Source: Brevibacillus gelatini (lineage in GTDB: Bacteria > Bacillota > Bacilli > Brevibacillales > Brevibacillaceae). From it: a stretch of 64,000 nucleotides of DNA. The position numbers and the translations under genes are program-made. A model generated the notes under the pieces. It had not been told where the DNA came from and ran no database searches. It was given only the letters and a program-made list of their open reading frames with translations. Shown piece by piece: positions 7,390 to 16,025 of the stretch; the stretch's first letter is position 1, and the number at the start of each line of letters is the position of its first letter. The stretch spans positions 1 to 64,000 of the forward strand of contig NZ_RHHS01000010.1 in NCBI RefSeq assembly GCF_003710935.1, in the 5' to 3' direction.

Positions 7390-8748
7390 TTACTGCCCGA
7401 TGATGATCCGCTCTTTCGGATGGTGGTAGCGCATGATTCGATCGTCGCGCTTGAGGAACAGGAGCAGGTTGATAATCCCGATCCGCCCGATCATCATCGT
7501 AAAAATCAGGATGAGCTTTCCAGGCGTTCCCAGATGCTCGGTAACACCGGTAGTCAATCCGGTCGTACCAAAAGCCGAGCATACCTCAAACAAAATATGC
7601 TGGAACGGCAGATCCTCCAGCCAGACGAGCAAGATGACAGCGATGAACACAAGCACGATGGCGATGAAAAAGACGACAAACGACCGCATGATGTCTTCGT
7701 CCACCAGTTCCCGGCCGAATACTTTTACGTCTTTGTAGCCGCGCATGTTGGCAAATACGGTCGCGAGCAGGACAAAAAACGTCGTCGTGCGTATCCCCCC
7801 GCCCACACTGCTTGGCGATGCGCCAATAAACATCATCGCAGAGAGCATGAACAGCGTAGGGGCAGAAAACAGGCTGATGTCCAGTGTGGACAAGCCGCCG
7901 CTCCGCGAAGAAACGGAGTGGAACAACGAGTAGAACAGCGCTTCGTGCCACGTTTTATCCAGCAGAAAATGCTGGCGCTCGAACACGTAAATGAAGATGG
8001 CTCCGGCCACCACCAAGGAAAAAAACGTGAGCGTCGTAATCTTGGTAAACAGCGAGAAGGTAAAGCGCGCCTTCGCCCGGCGATAGGAGAAGTACGTCCG
8101 CAGCTCGACGAGAACGGGAAAGCCAATCGCCCCGCAAACAATCAACAGCATGACGATGAGCTGAAACGTATAGTCATGCGCATAATCCAGCATGGAGTTG
8201 CCTTGCAGGTCAAAGCCGGCGTTGGTAAAGGCGCTGACCGAGGCAAAGTAGCCGTGATAAAACGCGTCGTACCAATCGGTGTAATAGCCTGCAAGCAAGA
8301 AGTGCGCGCCCAGCAGTATCGTCCCGATCAGCTCGATGATGAGCGCCATGGCGAGAATGTTGCGCATCAGGCTAACCAGGCCGGACAGCGTAGAGCGATT
8401 GTGGTCGGTGGCAATCCAGATACGCTGCTCCAGACCGATCTGTTTGCCCATCAGCAGCCAGATGAATGTCCCGAGCGTCATGATTCCGATCCCGCCCACT
8501 TGAAAGAGCAAGGTCAGAAACAAAATGCCCCCTTGGTTGAACACCTCGTGAATCGTAATCACGGTCAACCCGGTGACGCTGATCGCACTCGCTGCGGTAA
8601 AGAGTGCATCGATAAAGGAAATCGACACGCCCTGCTTGTGAAAGAGCGGCAGCCACAACAGAACCGCCGAGACCAGAATCAGCGCAACGTAGGAAAATAC
8701 AATAATTTGCACGGAAGTCAAGCGACGTTTTTGGTTTGAAGATAACAA
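7390..8748 (-). CDS. ktrB: Potassium uptake membrane subunit, KtrB/TrkH family
   Basis: 452 residues with four repeated membrane-pore-membrane units. The four selectivity-filter loops are visible: S-V-T-G-L-T, T-N-A-G-F-D, S-R-S-G-G-L-S and G-T-T-G-L-T-T-G, each with the filter glycine. The protein forms a K+ (often Na+-coupled) channel with a cytoplasmic RCK subunit (KtrA/KtrC), which is not adjacent and must be encoded elsewhere. The start is a TTG with GGGAGGT 8 bases upstream. KtrB versus KtrD cannot be separated by eye. Confidence 0.88.
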   Translation of the reverse strand: MLSSNQKRRLTSVQIIVFSYVALILVSAVLLWLPLFHKQGVSISFIDALFTAASAISVTGLTVITIHEVFNQGGILFLTLLFQVGGIGIMTLGTFIWLLMGKQIGLEQRIWIATDHNRSTLSGLVSLMRNILAMALIIELIGTILLGAHFLLAGYYTDWYDAFYHGYFASVSAFTNAGFDLQGNSMLDYAHDYTFQLIVMLLIVCGAIGFPVLVELRTYFSYRRAKARFTFSLFTKITTLTFFSLVVAGAIFIYVFERQHFLLDKTWHEALFYSLFHSVSSRSGGLSTLDISLFSAPTLFMLSAMMFIGASPSSVGGGIRTTTFFVLLATVFANMRGYKDVKVFGRELVDEDIMRSFVVFFIAIVLVFIAVILLVWLEDLPFQHILFEVCSAFGTTGLTTGVTEHLGTPGKLILIFTMMIGRIGIINLLLFLKRDDRIMRYHHPKERIIIGQ

Positions 8749-9042
8749 AATGAATGACCTCCCGACTAAACTTCATGAAGGTAATCATACCAAAAAAAGT
8801 TAGAGAGAAAAAATGCTTTGTTTCTATATACGGGAGTGAAATAAAAAGGGAGACGATTCAGTAGCGAAAGACCGATTAGGATCGAAAGTAGGAAAAATAA
8901 GTAGACAGGTCACATGACGAACCTTCTTACTACTTAATTGAAGCATCTTTTGAAATTATCAATAACAATGTTTACTGTTGTAAAACAATCACTAGTGTTG
9001 CATTGATGTTATCGAAATAAACAAAATTCTCAGTATTTATAC
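8749..9042. other. Intergenic region upstream of ktrB
   Basis: No gene found. I looked for a c-di-AMP (ydaO-type) riboswitch, common before K+ transporters, and did not see its conserved blocks. The region holds the left arm of an inverted repeat (8988-9003) that flanks the IS4 remnant. Confidence 0.45.
8988..9003. repeat. Inverted repeat arm left of the IS4 remnant
   Basis: ATCACTAGTGTTGCAT matches the reverse complement of 10264-10279 at 15 of 16 positions. It may mark the ends of the insertion or an older nested element; the transposase reading frame begins about 110 bases inside. Confidence 0.5.
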
Positions 9043-10130
9043 TAGGGCACAAAAAAATCCTTTACAATGGAATGGCCAGGTAGTTTCTGTCCAAATCCAC
9101 TGAAAGGATTCTACCATGGACAAAAATACCTTACTTTCGTCATTTGGTAAATGGGTTTCCCCCATTTTTTCGAAAATTTTTTTGGAAGATCTGGCCTCCA
9201 GTGACCACGACAAGTAAGTTTTACCTCGATCAGTCCTTCTCAACTTTCACGCAAGCATCAACAGCCCCATTCCAATTTGTTGCAGCGTGTTTTCATGGAC
9301 TTGGTTCAACGGATTCGACTATGCTCCCTTCCCCCAGCTATGAAACGTGATTTTCGCATCGTAGATGCGACCACGATCCCTTTGTGCCTACATACTTACA
9401 AATGGGCGACCTTTCGTGAGACAAAGGCCGGGGTAAAACTTCACTTCCGGTTAGCATTTGCTTCTCCGGAAGACGTCTATCCGGAAACCGTACAGCTGAC
9501 TCCAGCACGTGCTCATGACCGGACTCAACTTGATACGCTCGTAGACAAACCTGGTACGACGTATGTGTTCGATCGGGGATTTGTGGACTATGCCAAGTTT
9601 GACGCGTTCTGCGAACGCCCGATCTTCTTCGTTACGCGAGTAAAGAAGAAGGCAGCTATCCGGTATCTGTTTGATTGTCCTGTTTCCGAAGGGAGTTCCA
9701 TCAAAAAAGATTGTTATGTACAAATGGGGACACAGCAAAATCGAAAGAAACATGTCCTCCGCCTCATTGAGACAACCGATTCACAGGGAAACTCTCTTCT
9801 GCTGATTACGAATCGACTGGAGTTATCTGCACAAGAGATCAGCGAGATGTATCGTAGTCGCTGGGCCATTGAAATCTTCTTTAAATGGTTGAAGCAGCAT
9901 GTGAAAATCACTTCCTTTTACGGGAAAAGCCAAGAAGCGGTTTTGAACCAAGTTTTCATTGCCCTGATTGCCTTTTGCTTACTTCTCTTGGCAAAAATCT
10001 TCTCCGCTTGCCAAGAGAGCTTGCTTCAAATCTATCGGTGGTTACGTGTGCTGCTCTGGGAGGATAGCCAAATTTGGTGGGAGCTATTAACGTCGAAACG
10101 AAGAAAGCCTGATACATAAACGGGAAAGAA
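9043..10130 (+). mobile_element. IS4-family insertion sequence remnant
   Basis: This carries one disrupted transposase gene. The N-terminal 33 codons (from ATG 9116) run into a stop at 9215, and the rest resumes in another frame around 9235 after an apparent internal deletion. Outer ends are uncertain. The element separates ktrB from the secreted-protein gene and is the only near-complete IS in the window. Confidence 0.78.
9116..10119 (+). pseudogene. IS4-family transposase, internally deleted
   Basis: The first part reads M-D-K-N-T-L-L-S-S-F-G-K-W as in intact IS4-family transposases. The DNA-binding region between about 9215 and 9235 is missing and the frame shifts. The catalytic half is intact: first Asp in I-V-D-A-T-T-I, second Asp in V-F-D-R-G-F, and the Y-x-x-R-x-x-x-E-x-x-x-x-x-x-K signature in Y-R-S-R-W-A-I-E. 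An ATG at 9277 could still yield a 280-residue catalytic fragment, but full transposition function is unlikely. Confidence 0.82.
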
Positions 10131-10263
10131 ACTGCCGTGTAGCGCTTGGGTGAACTGTATATAAATTCCAAATGGATGGAACTACTTTGTAGGTCACTCC
10201 GTTCTTTAGCAATTTGAAAGCAGAATCACGTTCGGAAAAATCAGTTTATTTATTCAGGGATTT

Positions 10264-10279
10264 ATGCAACGCTAGTGAT
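10264..10279. repeat. Inverted repeat arm right of the IS4 remnant
   Basis: ATGCAACGCTAGTGAT pairs with 8988-9003 (one mismatch). It lies 90 bases before the secreted-protein gene. Confidence 0.5.
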
Positions 10280-10366
10280 ATTTGGTGTTGTATAAATGGG
10301 AATATTTATATAAAATAATTATCGGAAGATTCCAAAATATACAAATTGTTGAAAGGATAGGATTTT

Positions 10367-11089
10367 ATGAAACGACTTATTGCTTCTTTATTAACGTTGT
10401 CATTGTTTTCATTTGCCGTAGTGCCAGGTTTTGCAATGGAGGAATCAAGCAAATATAAAACTGTACAATCTCAAATAAATCAAGATAAGGAATCTGAACA
10501 ACAAGAAAAGGAGATAAAGGACGGAGAAACTCATCTTGAGGCAGAGGAAGTACAACCTCTTTTCTGGGGGGCTCTAGTTAGAATTGTAATTGAAGGTGTT
10601 AAACTTTACTTCTACTATGAGCGGGGCCAAGAGGTATATGAGGCAGTAGCTGAGTCAAAAGCGGAAAATGCCGTAGAATCGTATTACGAAGATGAGATAG
10701 AATATGACATTTTTGGTAACGTAAAAGAAAGCTCAGTTCTTAGGATGTTTGGCTTGCCTGGGTACTCTGAAAACGTCTATTTAACGTACGGTGATGCAGA
10801 TAGCGATGGAATGGTACATATTCTCACTAGGCATCATCCCGAATACTGGGCAGGAGAAACGAAACACAGAAACTCATTCTTCAATCCTGATACTACGTTT
10901 TCTGATATCGAAGATATTATAGAAAGTGTGATTGACTATTCGCGTAATGCAGAATGGATGTATGATAATCTGGATAGCTGGGGAACTAAAGCATATGACG
11001 GATATCATGATGGAGAAATCTATCGGGTTATCATGTCCGGTGAAAATGTAGTGTCGGTGTTCCCAATCAGCTATAATCAAGCAGAATAA
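10367..11089 (+). CDS. Secreted protein of unknown function, possibly a toxin
   Basis: 240 residues with a clear signal peptide: K-R at the start, a hydrophobic core and cleavage near A-M-E (residues 24-27). A charged Glu/Lys/Gln linker follows, then a hydrophobic segment (F-W-G-A-L-V-R-I-V-I-E-G). The C-terminal domain contains H-I-L-T-R-H-H-P-E-Y-W and ends Y-R-V-I-M with V-V-S-V-F-P-I. The paired histidines and small alpha/beta tail recall secreted nuclease-type toxins of Bacillus, but I cannot name the family. The AT-rich sequence next to an IS remnant suggests acquisition. The following gene could be a partner. Confidence 0.55.
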   Translation: MKRLIASLLTLSLFSFAVVPGFAMEESSKYKTVQSQINQDKESEQQEKEIKDGETHLEAEEVQPLFWGALVRIVIEGVKLYFYYERGQEVYEAVAESKAENAVESYYEDEIEYDIFGNVKESSVLRMFGLPGYSENVYLTYGDADSDGMVHILTRHHPEYWAGETKHRNSFFNPDTTFSDIEDIIESVIDYSRNAEWMYDNLDSWGTKAYDGYHDGEIYRVIMSGENVVSVFPISYNQAE

Positions 11090-11105
11090 TTTAAGCGAGA
11101 GATAA

Positions 11106-11136
11106 TAGAAGTTTCGGTTTCAAACCGAGGCTTCTA
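11106..11136 (+). terminator. Hairpin after the secreted-protein gene
   Basis: TAGAAG-TTTCGGTTT pairs with AAACCGAGGCTTCTA around a short loop. The tract that follows is A/T-rich but not a pure T-run, so termination may be weak and leave read-through to the next gene. Confidence 0.5.
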
Positions 11137-11177
11137 TAATTTAGTATAAACTTCACATCCCGTAAGGAATGATGCAT

Positions 11178-11732
11178 GTGATTGACATGAATCTTTACCT
11201 GTTAAAACCATTGCAGGCGATCAAAAAAGAACATGCTATTCGGCAAGTTCACGACGAGTTTTTCATAAACCATTCAGACAACTGCTTCATCAGTATCGGC
11301 AACGAGGAAGTGATGAAAAAATATTTTTCCCCCTCGAAGCGACTTTTTACAGAAGCACTGCTTGTTTGGCATGACGGAAAACAGCTAACAGATTTTCACT
11401 TTTGTGAAACGAATTTGTTGCCAGAATTAGTCGAACTGGCTGGAGCGTACATGGAAAAAAACGCGGACGTCCAAACGAGAATTAACCAGAGTCAACTCGA
11501 TGTTGAGTACAGGCGAATAGATGGGCAAAACGTACGTCTTTACGCAACGAAGGGAGAAGACGAGCTGGTGAATGCAGTTGTCCCTGAACAAGAGTTTTTT
11601 TGGAGTCTATTGCAAACGTGTGAACACTATTTTTTGGCTTTGGCAGAGTATGGAACAGAAAAAGACCATTTCCATAAAAAGTTGATGAGACTGGAAAAAT
11701 TTTATGACCGCTACAAAAAAAGCTATGCTTGA
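11178..11732 (+). CDS. Hypothetical cytosolic protein next to the secreted protein
   Basis: 184 residues from the GTG at 11178, preferred over ATGs at 11169/11172 because AAGGA (11164-11168) would touch or nearly touch them. It is soluble, mixed charge, with aromatic-rich segments (F-H-F-C-E-T-N-L-L-P-E-L; C-E-H-Y-F-L-A-L-A-E-Y) and a helical basic C-terminus. No family recognised. Its size, cytosolic nature and position behind a secreted, toxin-like protein would fit an immunity or regulator role, but that is inference only. Confidence 0.5.
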   Translation: MIDMNLYLLKPLQAIKKEHAIRQVHDEFFINHSDNCFISIGNEEVMKKYFSPSKRLFTEALLVWHDGKQLTDFHFCETNLLPELVELAGAYMEKNADVQTRINQSQLDVEYRRIDGQNVRLYATKGEDELVNAVVPEQEFFWSLLQTCEHYFLALAEYGTEKDHFHKKLMRLEKFYDRYKKSYA

Positions 11733-11845
11733 TTCGCGTCCATGCGTGCAGCAAAAAATAATTTCTTGACAATTCCGGCAAATCGATGGTAAAGTTCAGA
11801 ATGTATTATTTGGTAAACAAAATTTTACGGAAAGGTGGGTCTGTC

Positions 11846-11920
11846 ATGAAAAGCAGTGTAATGAACAAAATGCACAACTGCATACATGACGTAACCCCTC
11901 CTTTGATGCACGCTGTGTAG
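11846..11920 (+). CDS. 24-residue leader peptide of the bmrCD-type operon
   Basis: A short frame (M-K-S-S-V-M-N-K ending P-P-L-M-H-A-V) has a good site (AAGGTGG about 8 bases upstream) and precedes two terminator hairpins and the multidrug ABC exporter genes. In B. subtilis the equivalent bmrC-bmrD genes are preceded by the leader peptide gene bmrB, through which ribosome stalling by antibiotics causes transcriptional antitermination. This peptide is shorter and not obviously homologous in sequence. The role is inferred from architecture. Confidence 0.65.
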   Translation: MKSSVMNKMHNCIHDVTPPLMHAV

Positions 11921-11942
11921 TTTTTCCCGACTCCGTCAAATG

Positions 11943-11981
11943 GCGCAGGTTACTGTCTTTGTAGCCTGCGCTTTTTTATTT
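11943..11981 (+). terminator. Attenuator terminator 1 in the bmrCD leader
   Basis: An 11-bp stem, GCGCAGGTTAC with GTAGCCTGCGC (one G-U pair), is followed by six T's. It begins 22 bases after the leader-peptide stop, so a ribosome stalled in the leader could change folding of this region. Confidence 0.8.
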
Positions 11982-12004
11982 GATTCTTTGGATGCAGATA
12001 AAAA

Positions 12005-12038
12005 GGCATGTTGCCCAAGCGGCGATATGCCTTTTTTC
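12005..12038 (+). terminator. Attenuator terminator 2 in the bmrCD leader
   Basis: GGCATGTTGCC pairs with GGCGATATGCC (two G-U pairs) around a short loop, then six T's. It stands 57 bases before the bmrC start. Two consecutive terminators in front of one operon indicate tight off-state control. Confidence 0.72.
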
Positions 12039-12094
12039 GCCTCCAAATTCCTAGCAAGAGGACGCCCGGTTGGGACGAAAGGAGAGAGCGGCAG

Positions 12095-13846
12095 ATGTTT
12101 TCGGTTTTTGCAAAGCTGGACTGGTTTTTCAAGGAGCATTGGAAGCGTTACACGGCAGCGATTCTGCTGCTGATCCTGGGCGGCATCCTGGAGATTGTCC
12201 CGCCGAAAATCATCGGGGTGGCCATCGACGAGATTCAGCTGGGGACATTGACAGGCGAGCGGCTTTGGCACATTTTGCTGTTTTATGTGGTGCTGGCTGT
12301 CGCGACGTATGGCGTCAACTTCGTCTGGATTTACAAGCTGTTCGGAGGCGCTTTTTTGGCGGAGCGGACGCTTCGTTCCAGGCTGATGACGCACTTTTTG
12401 CGGATGACGCCGACGTTTTATCAACGCAATCGCACCGGGGACCTGATGGCCCGGGCAACGAACGATCTGAAAGCCGTCTCGATGACGACGGGGTTCGGCA
12501 TTCTCACACTGGTCGACTCGGTCAGCTTCACAGGCGTCATCATTTTGACGATGGGCTTTTTAATCAGCTGGAAGCTGACGCTGGCGGCGATTCTTCCTCT
12601 CCCGTTCATGGCGTATGCGATCAACCAGTACGGCAAAAAAATTCACGAGCGCTTTTCTCATGCGCAGGATTCGTTTGGCGAGCTGAACGACCGCGTGCTG
12701 GAGTCCGTTGCAGGCGTCCGGGTGATTCGCGCCTACGTGCAGGAGACGGCGGACCAGGAGCGGTTTGCAAGCAAAACGGGCGAGGTGTACCAAAAAAATA
12801 TCGAGGTAGCCAAAGTCGATTCGCTGATTGAACCGACCGTGAAAATTTTGGTGGGCATTAGCTACATGATTGGGCTGATTTACGGCGGCTATCTGGTGTT
12901 CCGGCAGGAGCTGACGCTGGGCGAGCTGGTGGCGTTCAACGTCTACCTGGGGATGCTGATTTGGCCGATGTTTGCGATTGGAGAGCTGATAAACGTCTTG
13001 CAGCGGGGAAGCGCCTCGCTCGATCGGGTCAACGAGACATTGGCGTACGCAGCAGACGTGACCAACCACGAGCATCCGGTGCAGCTTGCGGTTCCGGAGA
13101 CGATTCGCTTCGAGCGGGTGAGTTTTCGCTATCCGGGGACGAACCAGGATCAGTTGCAGGACGTTTCTTTTACTTTGCACCGCTCGCAAACACTTGGCAT
13201 CGTCGGGCGAACCGGCAGCGGCAAGTCGACGCTGCTTCGGCAGTTGCTGCGGGAATTTCCGCTCGGGAGAGGTGCGATTACGATCAACGGGGTCCCGCTG
13301 GAACAGATCGAGCTGGACAACATCAAAAGCTGGATCGGCTACGTGCCGCAGGAGCAGATTTTGTTCTCCAGGACCGTGCGGGAAAACGTTTTGTTCGGCA
13401 AAAAGGACGGCAGCGAGGAACAGTTGCAAAACGCGCTTAGGCTGGCATCGTTCGCAAAAGACGTACAGTTTTTGCCGGAGGGGCTCGATACGCTGGTCGG
13501 GGAAAAAGGGGTGGCGCTGTCAGGCGGGCAAAAGCAGCGGGTGTCGATTGCCCGGGCGCTGATGGTCGACCCGGAAATTTTGATTCTCGACGATGCGATG
13601 TCAGCCGTTGACGGCAAGACGGAGGCGGAAATGATCGCCAACATTCGCCGGGAGCGGGCAGGCAAAACGACGCTGATTGCCACCCATCGCCTGTCTGCCG
13701 TTGCCCATGCCGACTGGATTCTCGTCATGGATGAAGGCAAGGTGGTTGAGGAAGGAACGCATGACCAGCTCCTGGCGCGCGGCGGCTGGTACAAGGAGCA
13801 GTTTGAAAAGCAGCAAATCGAAGCACAGTTGACAGAAGGCGGGTGA
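12095..13846 (+). CDS. bmrC: Heterodimeric multidrug ABC exporter subunit, YheI/BmrC type
   Basis: 583 residues: six-helix exporter domain (about 1-320), then the ATPase domain with Walker A G-R-T-G-S-G-K-S-T, signature L-S-G-G-Q-K-Q-R and Walker B I-L-I-L-D-D-A. The catalytic Glu after Walker B is Asp, as in BmrC of B. subtilis, so this subunit contributes the degenerate ATP site. The start M-F-S-V-F-A-K-L at 12095 has GAAAGGAGAG upstream and matches the YheI N-terminus. It overlaps the next gene by one base (TGATG). Together they export drugs such as Hoechst dyes and antibiotics at the cytoplasmic membrane; expression is probably attenuator-controlled. Confidence 0.9.
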   Translation: MFSVFAKLDWFFKEHWKRYTAAILLLILGGILEIVPPKIIGVAIDEIQLGTLTGERLWHILLFYVVLAVATYGVNFVWIYKLFGGAFLAERTLRSRLMTHFLRMTPTFYQRNRTGDLMARATNDLKAVSMTTGFGILTLVDSVSFTGVIILTMGFLISWKLTLAAILPLPFMAYAINQYGKKIHERFSHAQDSFGELNDRVLESVAGVRVIRAYVQETADQERFASKTGEVYQKNIEVAKVDSLIEPTVKILVGISYMIGLIYGGYLVFRQELTLGELVAFNVYLGMLIWPMFAIGELINVLQRGSASLDRVNETLAYAADVTNHEHPVQLAVPETIRFERVSFRYPGTNQDQLQDVSFTLHRSQTLGIVGRTGSGKSTLLRQLLREFPLGRGAITINGVPLEQIELDNIKSWIGYVPQEQILFSRTVRENVLFGKKDGSEEQLQNALRLASFAKDVQFLPEGLDTLVGEKGVALSGGQKQRVSIARALMVDPEILILDDAMSAVDGKTEAEMIANIRRERAGKTTLIATHRLSAVAHADWILVMDEGKVVEEGTHDQLLARGGWYKEQFEKQQIEAQLTEGG

Positions 13847-15900
13847 TGAGGATGAGTACGGGAAAAAGGCTGTTTCGCTATGCCTGGTTGTTTAAAAAGA
13901 CGATTGTGCTCGCTCTCCTGATGCTGTCCGCTGCGGTTGGCGCGGAGCTGACAGGGCCGTTTTTGGCGAAAAAAATGATCGACACGCACATACTCGGCAT
14001 TGAGTTTCCGTGGTACGAGACCGAACAACGGGCAGATTCCGTCTTGTACCGGGAGAAGTGGTACACGCGGGAGGACCATTTGGCGGCAGGCGAGCGCGCG
14101 GGCCAGCAAGTGCGGATTTTGCAGGTCGGGCGGGACTTTTACTTCATTGACCAGCCGCTTGCTTTTGACGGAGAGCGAACCGTTACCGACGGAAAGCTGA
14201 CCATTGAGAGCGGCTCGCGGCAGGCGGTCTATCCGGCTGTGCTGCTTTCCAATCAGGAGCTGTTCGCATTTTTCCGCCCGGAGACGAGCGGCTTGCTCGT
14301 CCTGGCAGCGGCTTATCTCGGGTTGCTGGTGGCTGCCGCACTTTTTCATTACGGTCAAAAGTATTTGCTGCAAAAAGCGGCCAATCTGGTAATCCGCAAG
14401 CTGCGCATGGACGTGTTCGCCCATATTCAGCGGCTGCCGATAACGTACTTTGACAACCTGCCTGCGGGAAAAATCGTCGCCCGCGTGACGAATGACACTG
14501 AGGCGATTCGCGAGCTGTTTGCCAATGTGCTCGCGTCCTTTTTCACCAGCGGGATTTACTTGATCGGGATTTTCGTTGCGCTGTTTGTGCTCGATGTCCG
14601 CCTGGCGCTCGTCTGTCTGGCGATTTTGCCGATCATGGCAGTCTGGATCGTCTATTACCGCAAACGCGCCTCTGCCTTTAACCACGTCATTCGCGCGCGC
14701 ATCAGCGACATCAATGGCATGATTAACGAATCCATCCAGGGAATGCCGATCATCCAGGCGTTTCGCAGGGAAAAAGAGACGATGCGGGAATTTGGCGAAC
14801 TGAACGAAGAGCTGTTCACCTACCAAAACAAAATGCTGCGGCTCAATGCCACCGCGTCCTTCAATCTGGTGCAGCTCGTGCGCAACGCGGCGTTTGTGCT
14901 GTTCATCTGGTATTTCGGCGGGGCGTCGCTCGGGGTGGGCACGCTGTTTTCGCTCGGTGTCCTGTACGCGTTTGTCGATTACCTCAACCGCCTGTTCCAG
15001 CCGATTACGCAAATTGTGAATCAACTGGCGAATCTGGAACAGTCGCTGGTGGCTGCGCACCGCGTGTTCGAGCTGCTCGACGAGGAAGGGATCGAGGTCG
15101 ATGCAGGCAAAATCCCGCGCTATCAGGGCAGTGTCCGCTTTGACAACGTTTCTTTTGCTTACCAGGATGACCAGTACGTGCTGAAAAACATTTCATTTGC
15201 GGCGTCTCCGGGAGAAACGGTGGCACTGGTCGGGCATACCGGTTCGGGGAAAAGCTCGATCATCAACCTGCTGTTTCGTTTTTACGACGCCAACAGCGGG
15301 ACGATCACCATTGACGGGAAAAACGTCATGGAGATGCCCAAGCAGCACATTCGCCAGCATATGGCGATCGTGCTGCAGGACCCGTTTTTGTTCACGGGGA
15401 CGATCCGTTCCAACGTGAGCCTGGACGATCCGGCGATTTCTGCGGAAAAAGTGGAGAAGGCTCTGTGCGACGTCGGCGCAGATCAGCTCCTGCGCACCTT
15501 GCCGCTCGGCTTTGACGAGCCTGTCATCGAAAAGGGCAGCACGCTCTCGTTCGGCCAGCGCCAGTTGATTTCGTTTGCCCGGGCGCTGGCATTCGACCCG
15601 GCGATTCTCGTCCTGGACGAAGCGACAGCCAACATTGATACGGAGACGGAAGGAATCATCCAAAACGCGCTGGAAGTGCTGAAAAAAGGCCGAACGACGT
15701 TCATCATCGCTCACCGATTGTCGACGATCAAAAACGCCGATCAGATTTTGGTGCTGGATCGGGGGAGAATTGTCGAGCGGGGAAGGCACGAAGAACTGAT
15801 GGAGAAGCGCGGCAAGTATTATCAGATGTACCAGCTCCAGCACGGCCAAAAGGATACGCTGGTTGCGAGCGCTCTGCAAGGGGATGTTTCCCCGGCTTGA
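13846..15900 (+). CDS. bmrD: Heterodimeric multidrug ABC exporter subunit, YheH/BmrD type
   Basis: 684 residues. As in YheH/BmrD, a large insertion of about 85 residues (14030-14280) between helices 1 and 2 forms an extracellular domain. The ATPase part has Walker A G-H-T-G-S-G-K-S-S, a degenerate signature L-S-F-G-Q-R-Q, and a canonical catalytic Glu in L-V-L-D-E-A-T. With BmrC (good signature, Asp instead of Glu) this gives one consensus and one degenerate ATP site, the hallmark of this heterodimer. ATG 13846 overlaps the bmrC stop; an ATG at 13852 is an alternative start. Confidence 0.9.
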   Translation: MRMSTGKRLFRYAWLFKKTIVLALLMLSAAVGAELTGPFLAKKMIDTHILGIEFPWYETEQRADSVLYREKWYTREDHLAAGERAGQQVRILQVGRDFYFIDQPLAFDGERTVTDGKLTIESGSRQAVYPAVLLSNQELFAFFRPETSGLLVLAAAYLGLLVAAALFHYGQKYLLQKAANLVIRKLRMDVFAHIQRLPITYFDNLPAGKIVARVTNDTEAIRELFANVLASFFTSGIYLIGIFVALFVLDVRLALVCLAILPIMAVWIVYYRKRASAFNHVIRARISDINGMINESIQGMPIIQAFRREKETMREFGELNEELFTYQNKMLRLNATASFNLVQLVRNAAFVLFIWYFGGASLGVGTLFSLGVLYAFVDYLNRLFQPITQIVNQLANLEQSLVAAHRVFELLDEEGIEVDAGKIPRYQGSVRFDNVSFAYQDDQYVLKNISFAASPGETVALVGHTGSGKSSIINLLFRFYDANSGTITIDGKNVMEMPKQHIRQHMAIVLQDPFLFTGTIRSNVSLDDPAISAEKVEKALCDVGADQLLRTLPLGFDEPVIEKGSTLSFGQRQLISFARALAFDPAILVLDEATANIDTETEGIIQNALEVLKKGRTTFIIAHRLSTIKNADQILVLDRGRIVERGRHEELMEKRGKYYQMYQLQHGQKDTLVASALQGDVSPA

Positions 15901-15906
15901 GGACAA

Positions 15907-16000
15907 AGAAAAAGCTGCCTGGCCAAAAGAAAAGCTGCCCCCGCGCTGGTTGTGACAGGCATTCAGGGGCGCTTCAACGGCCAAAGGCAGCTTTTTTTCT
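15907..16000. terminator. Bidirectional terminator between bmrD and uppP
   Basis: AAAAAGCTGCCTGGCC (15909-15924) pairs with GGCCAAAGGCAGCTTTTTTT (15979-15998). The A-run and T-run on opposite sides would serve both convergent genes. Confidence 0.75.
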
Positions 16001-16025
16001 TGGAATGTGCCTAGCAAAGGCTGTT

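Noticed and set aside
7420-8739. 439-codon plus-strand frame opposite ktrB
   Set aside because: Antisense shadow of ktrB; charge-rich, low-complexity protein without motifs.
8749-9042. c-di-AMP riboswitch before ktrB
   Set aside because: The conserved ydaO-type blocks were not found on the minus strand.
13339-15060. 573-codon minus-strand frame across bmrC/bmrD
   Set aside because: It is antisense to two unmistakable ABC genes and has no recognisable domain.
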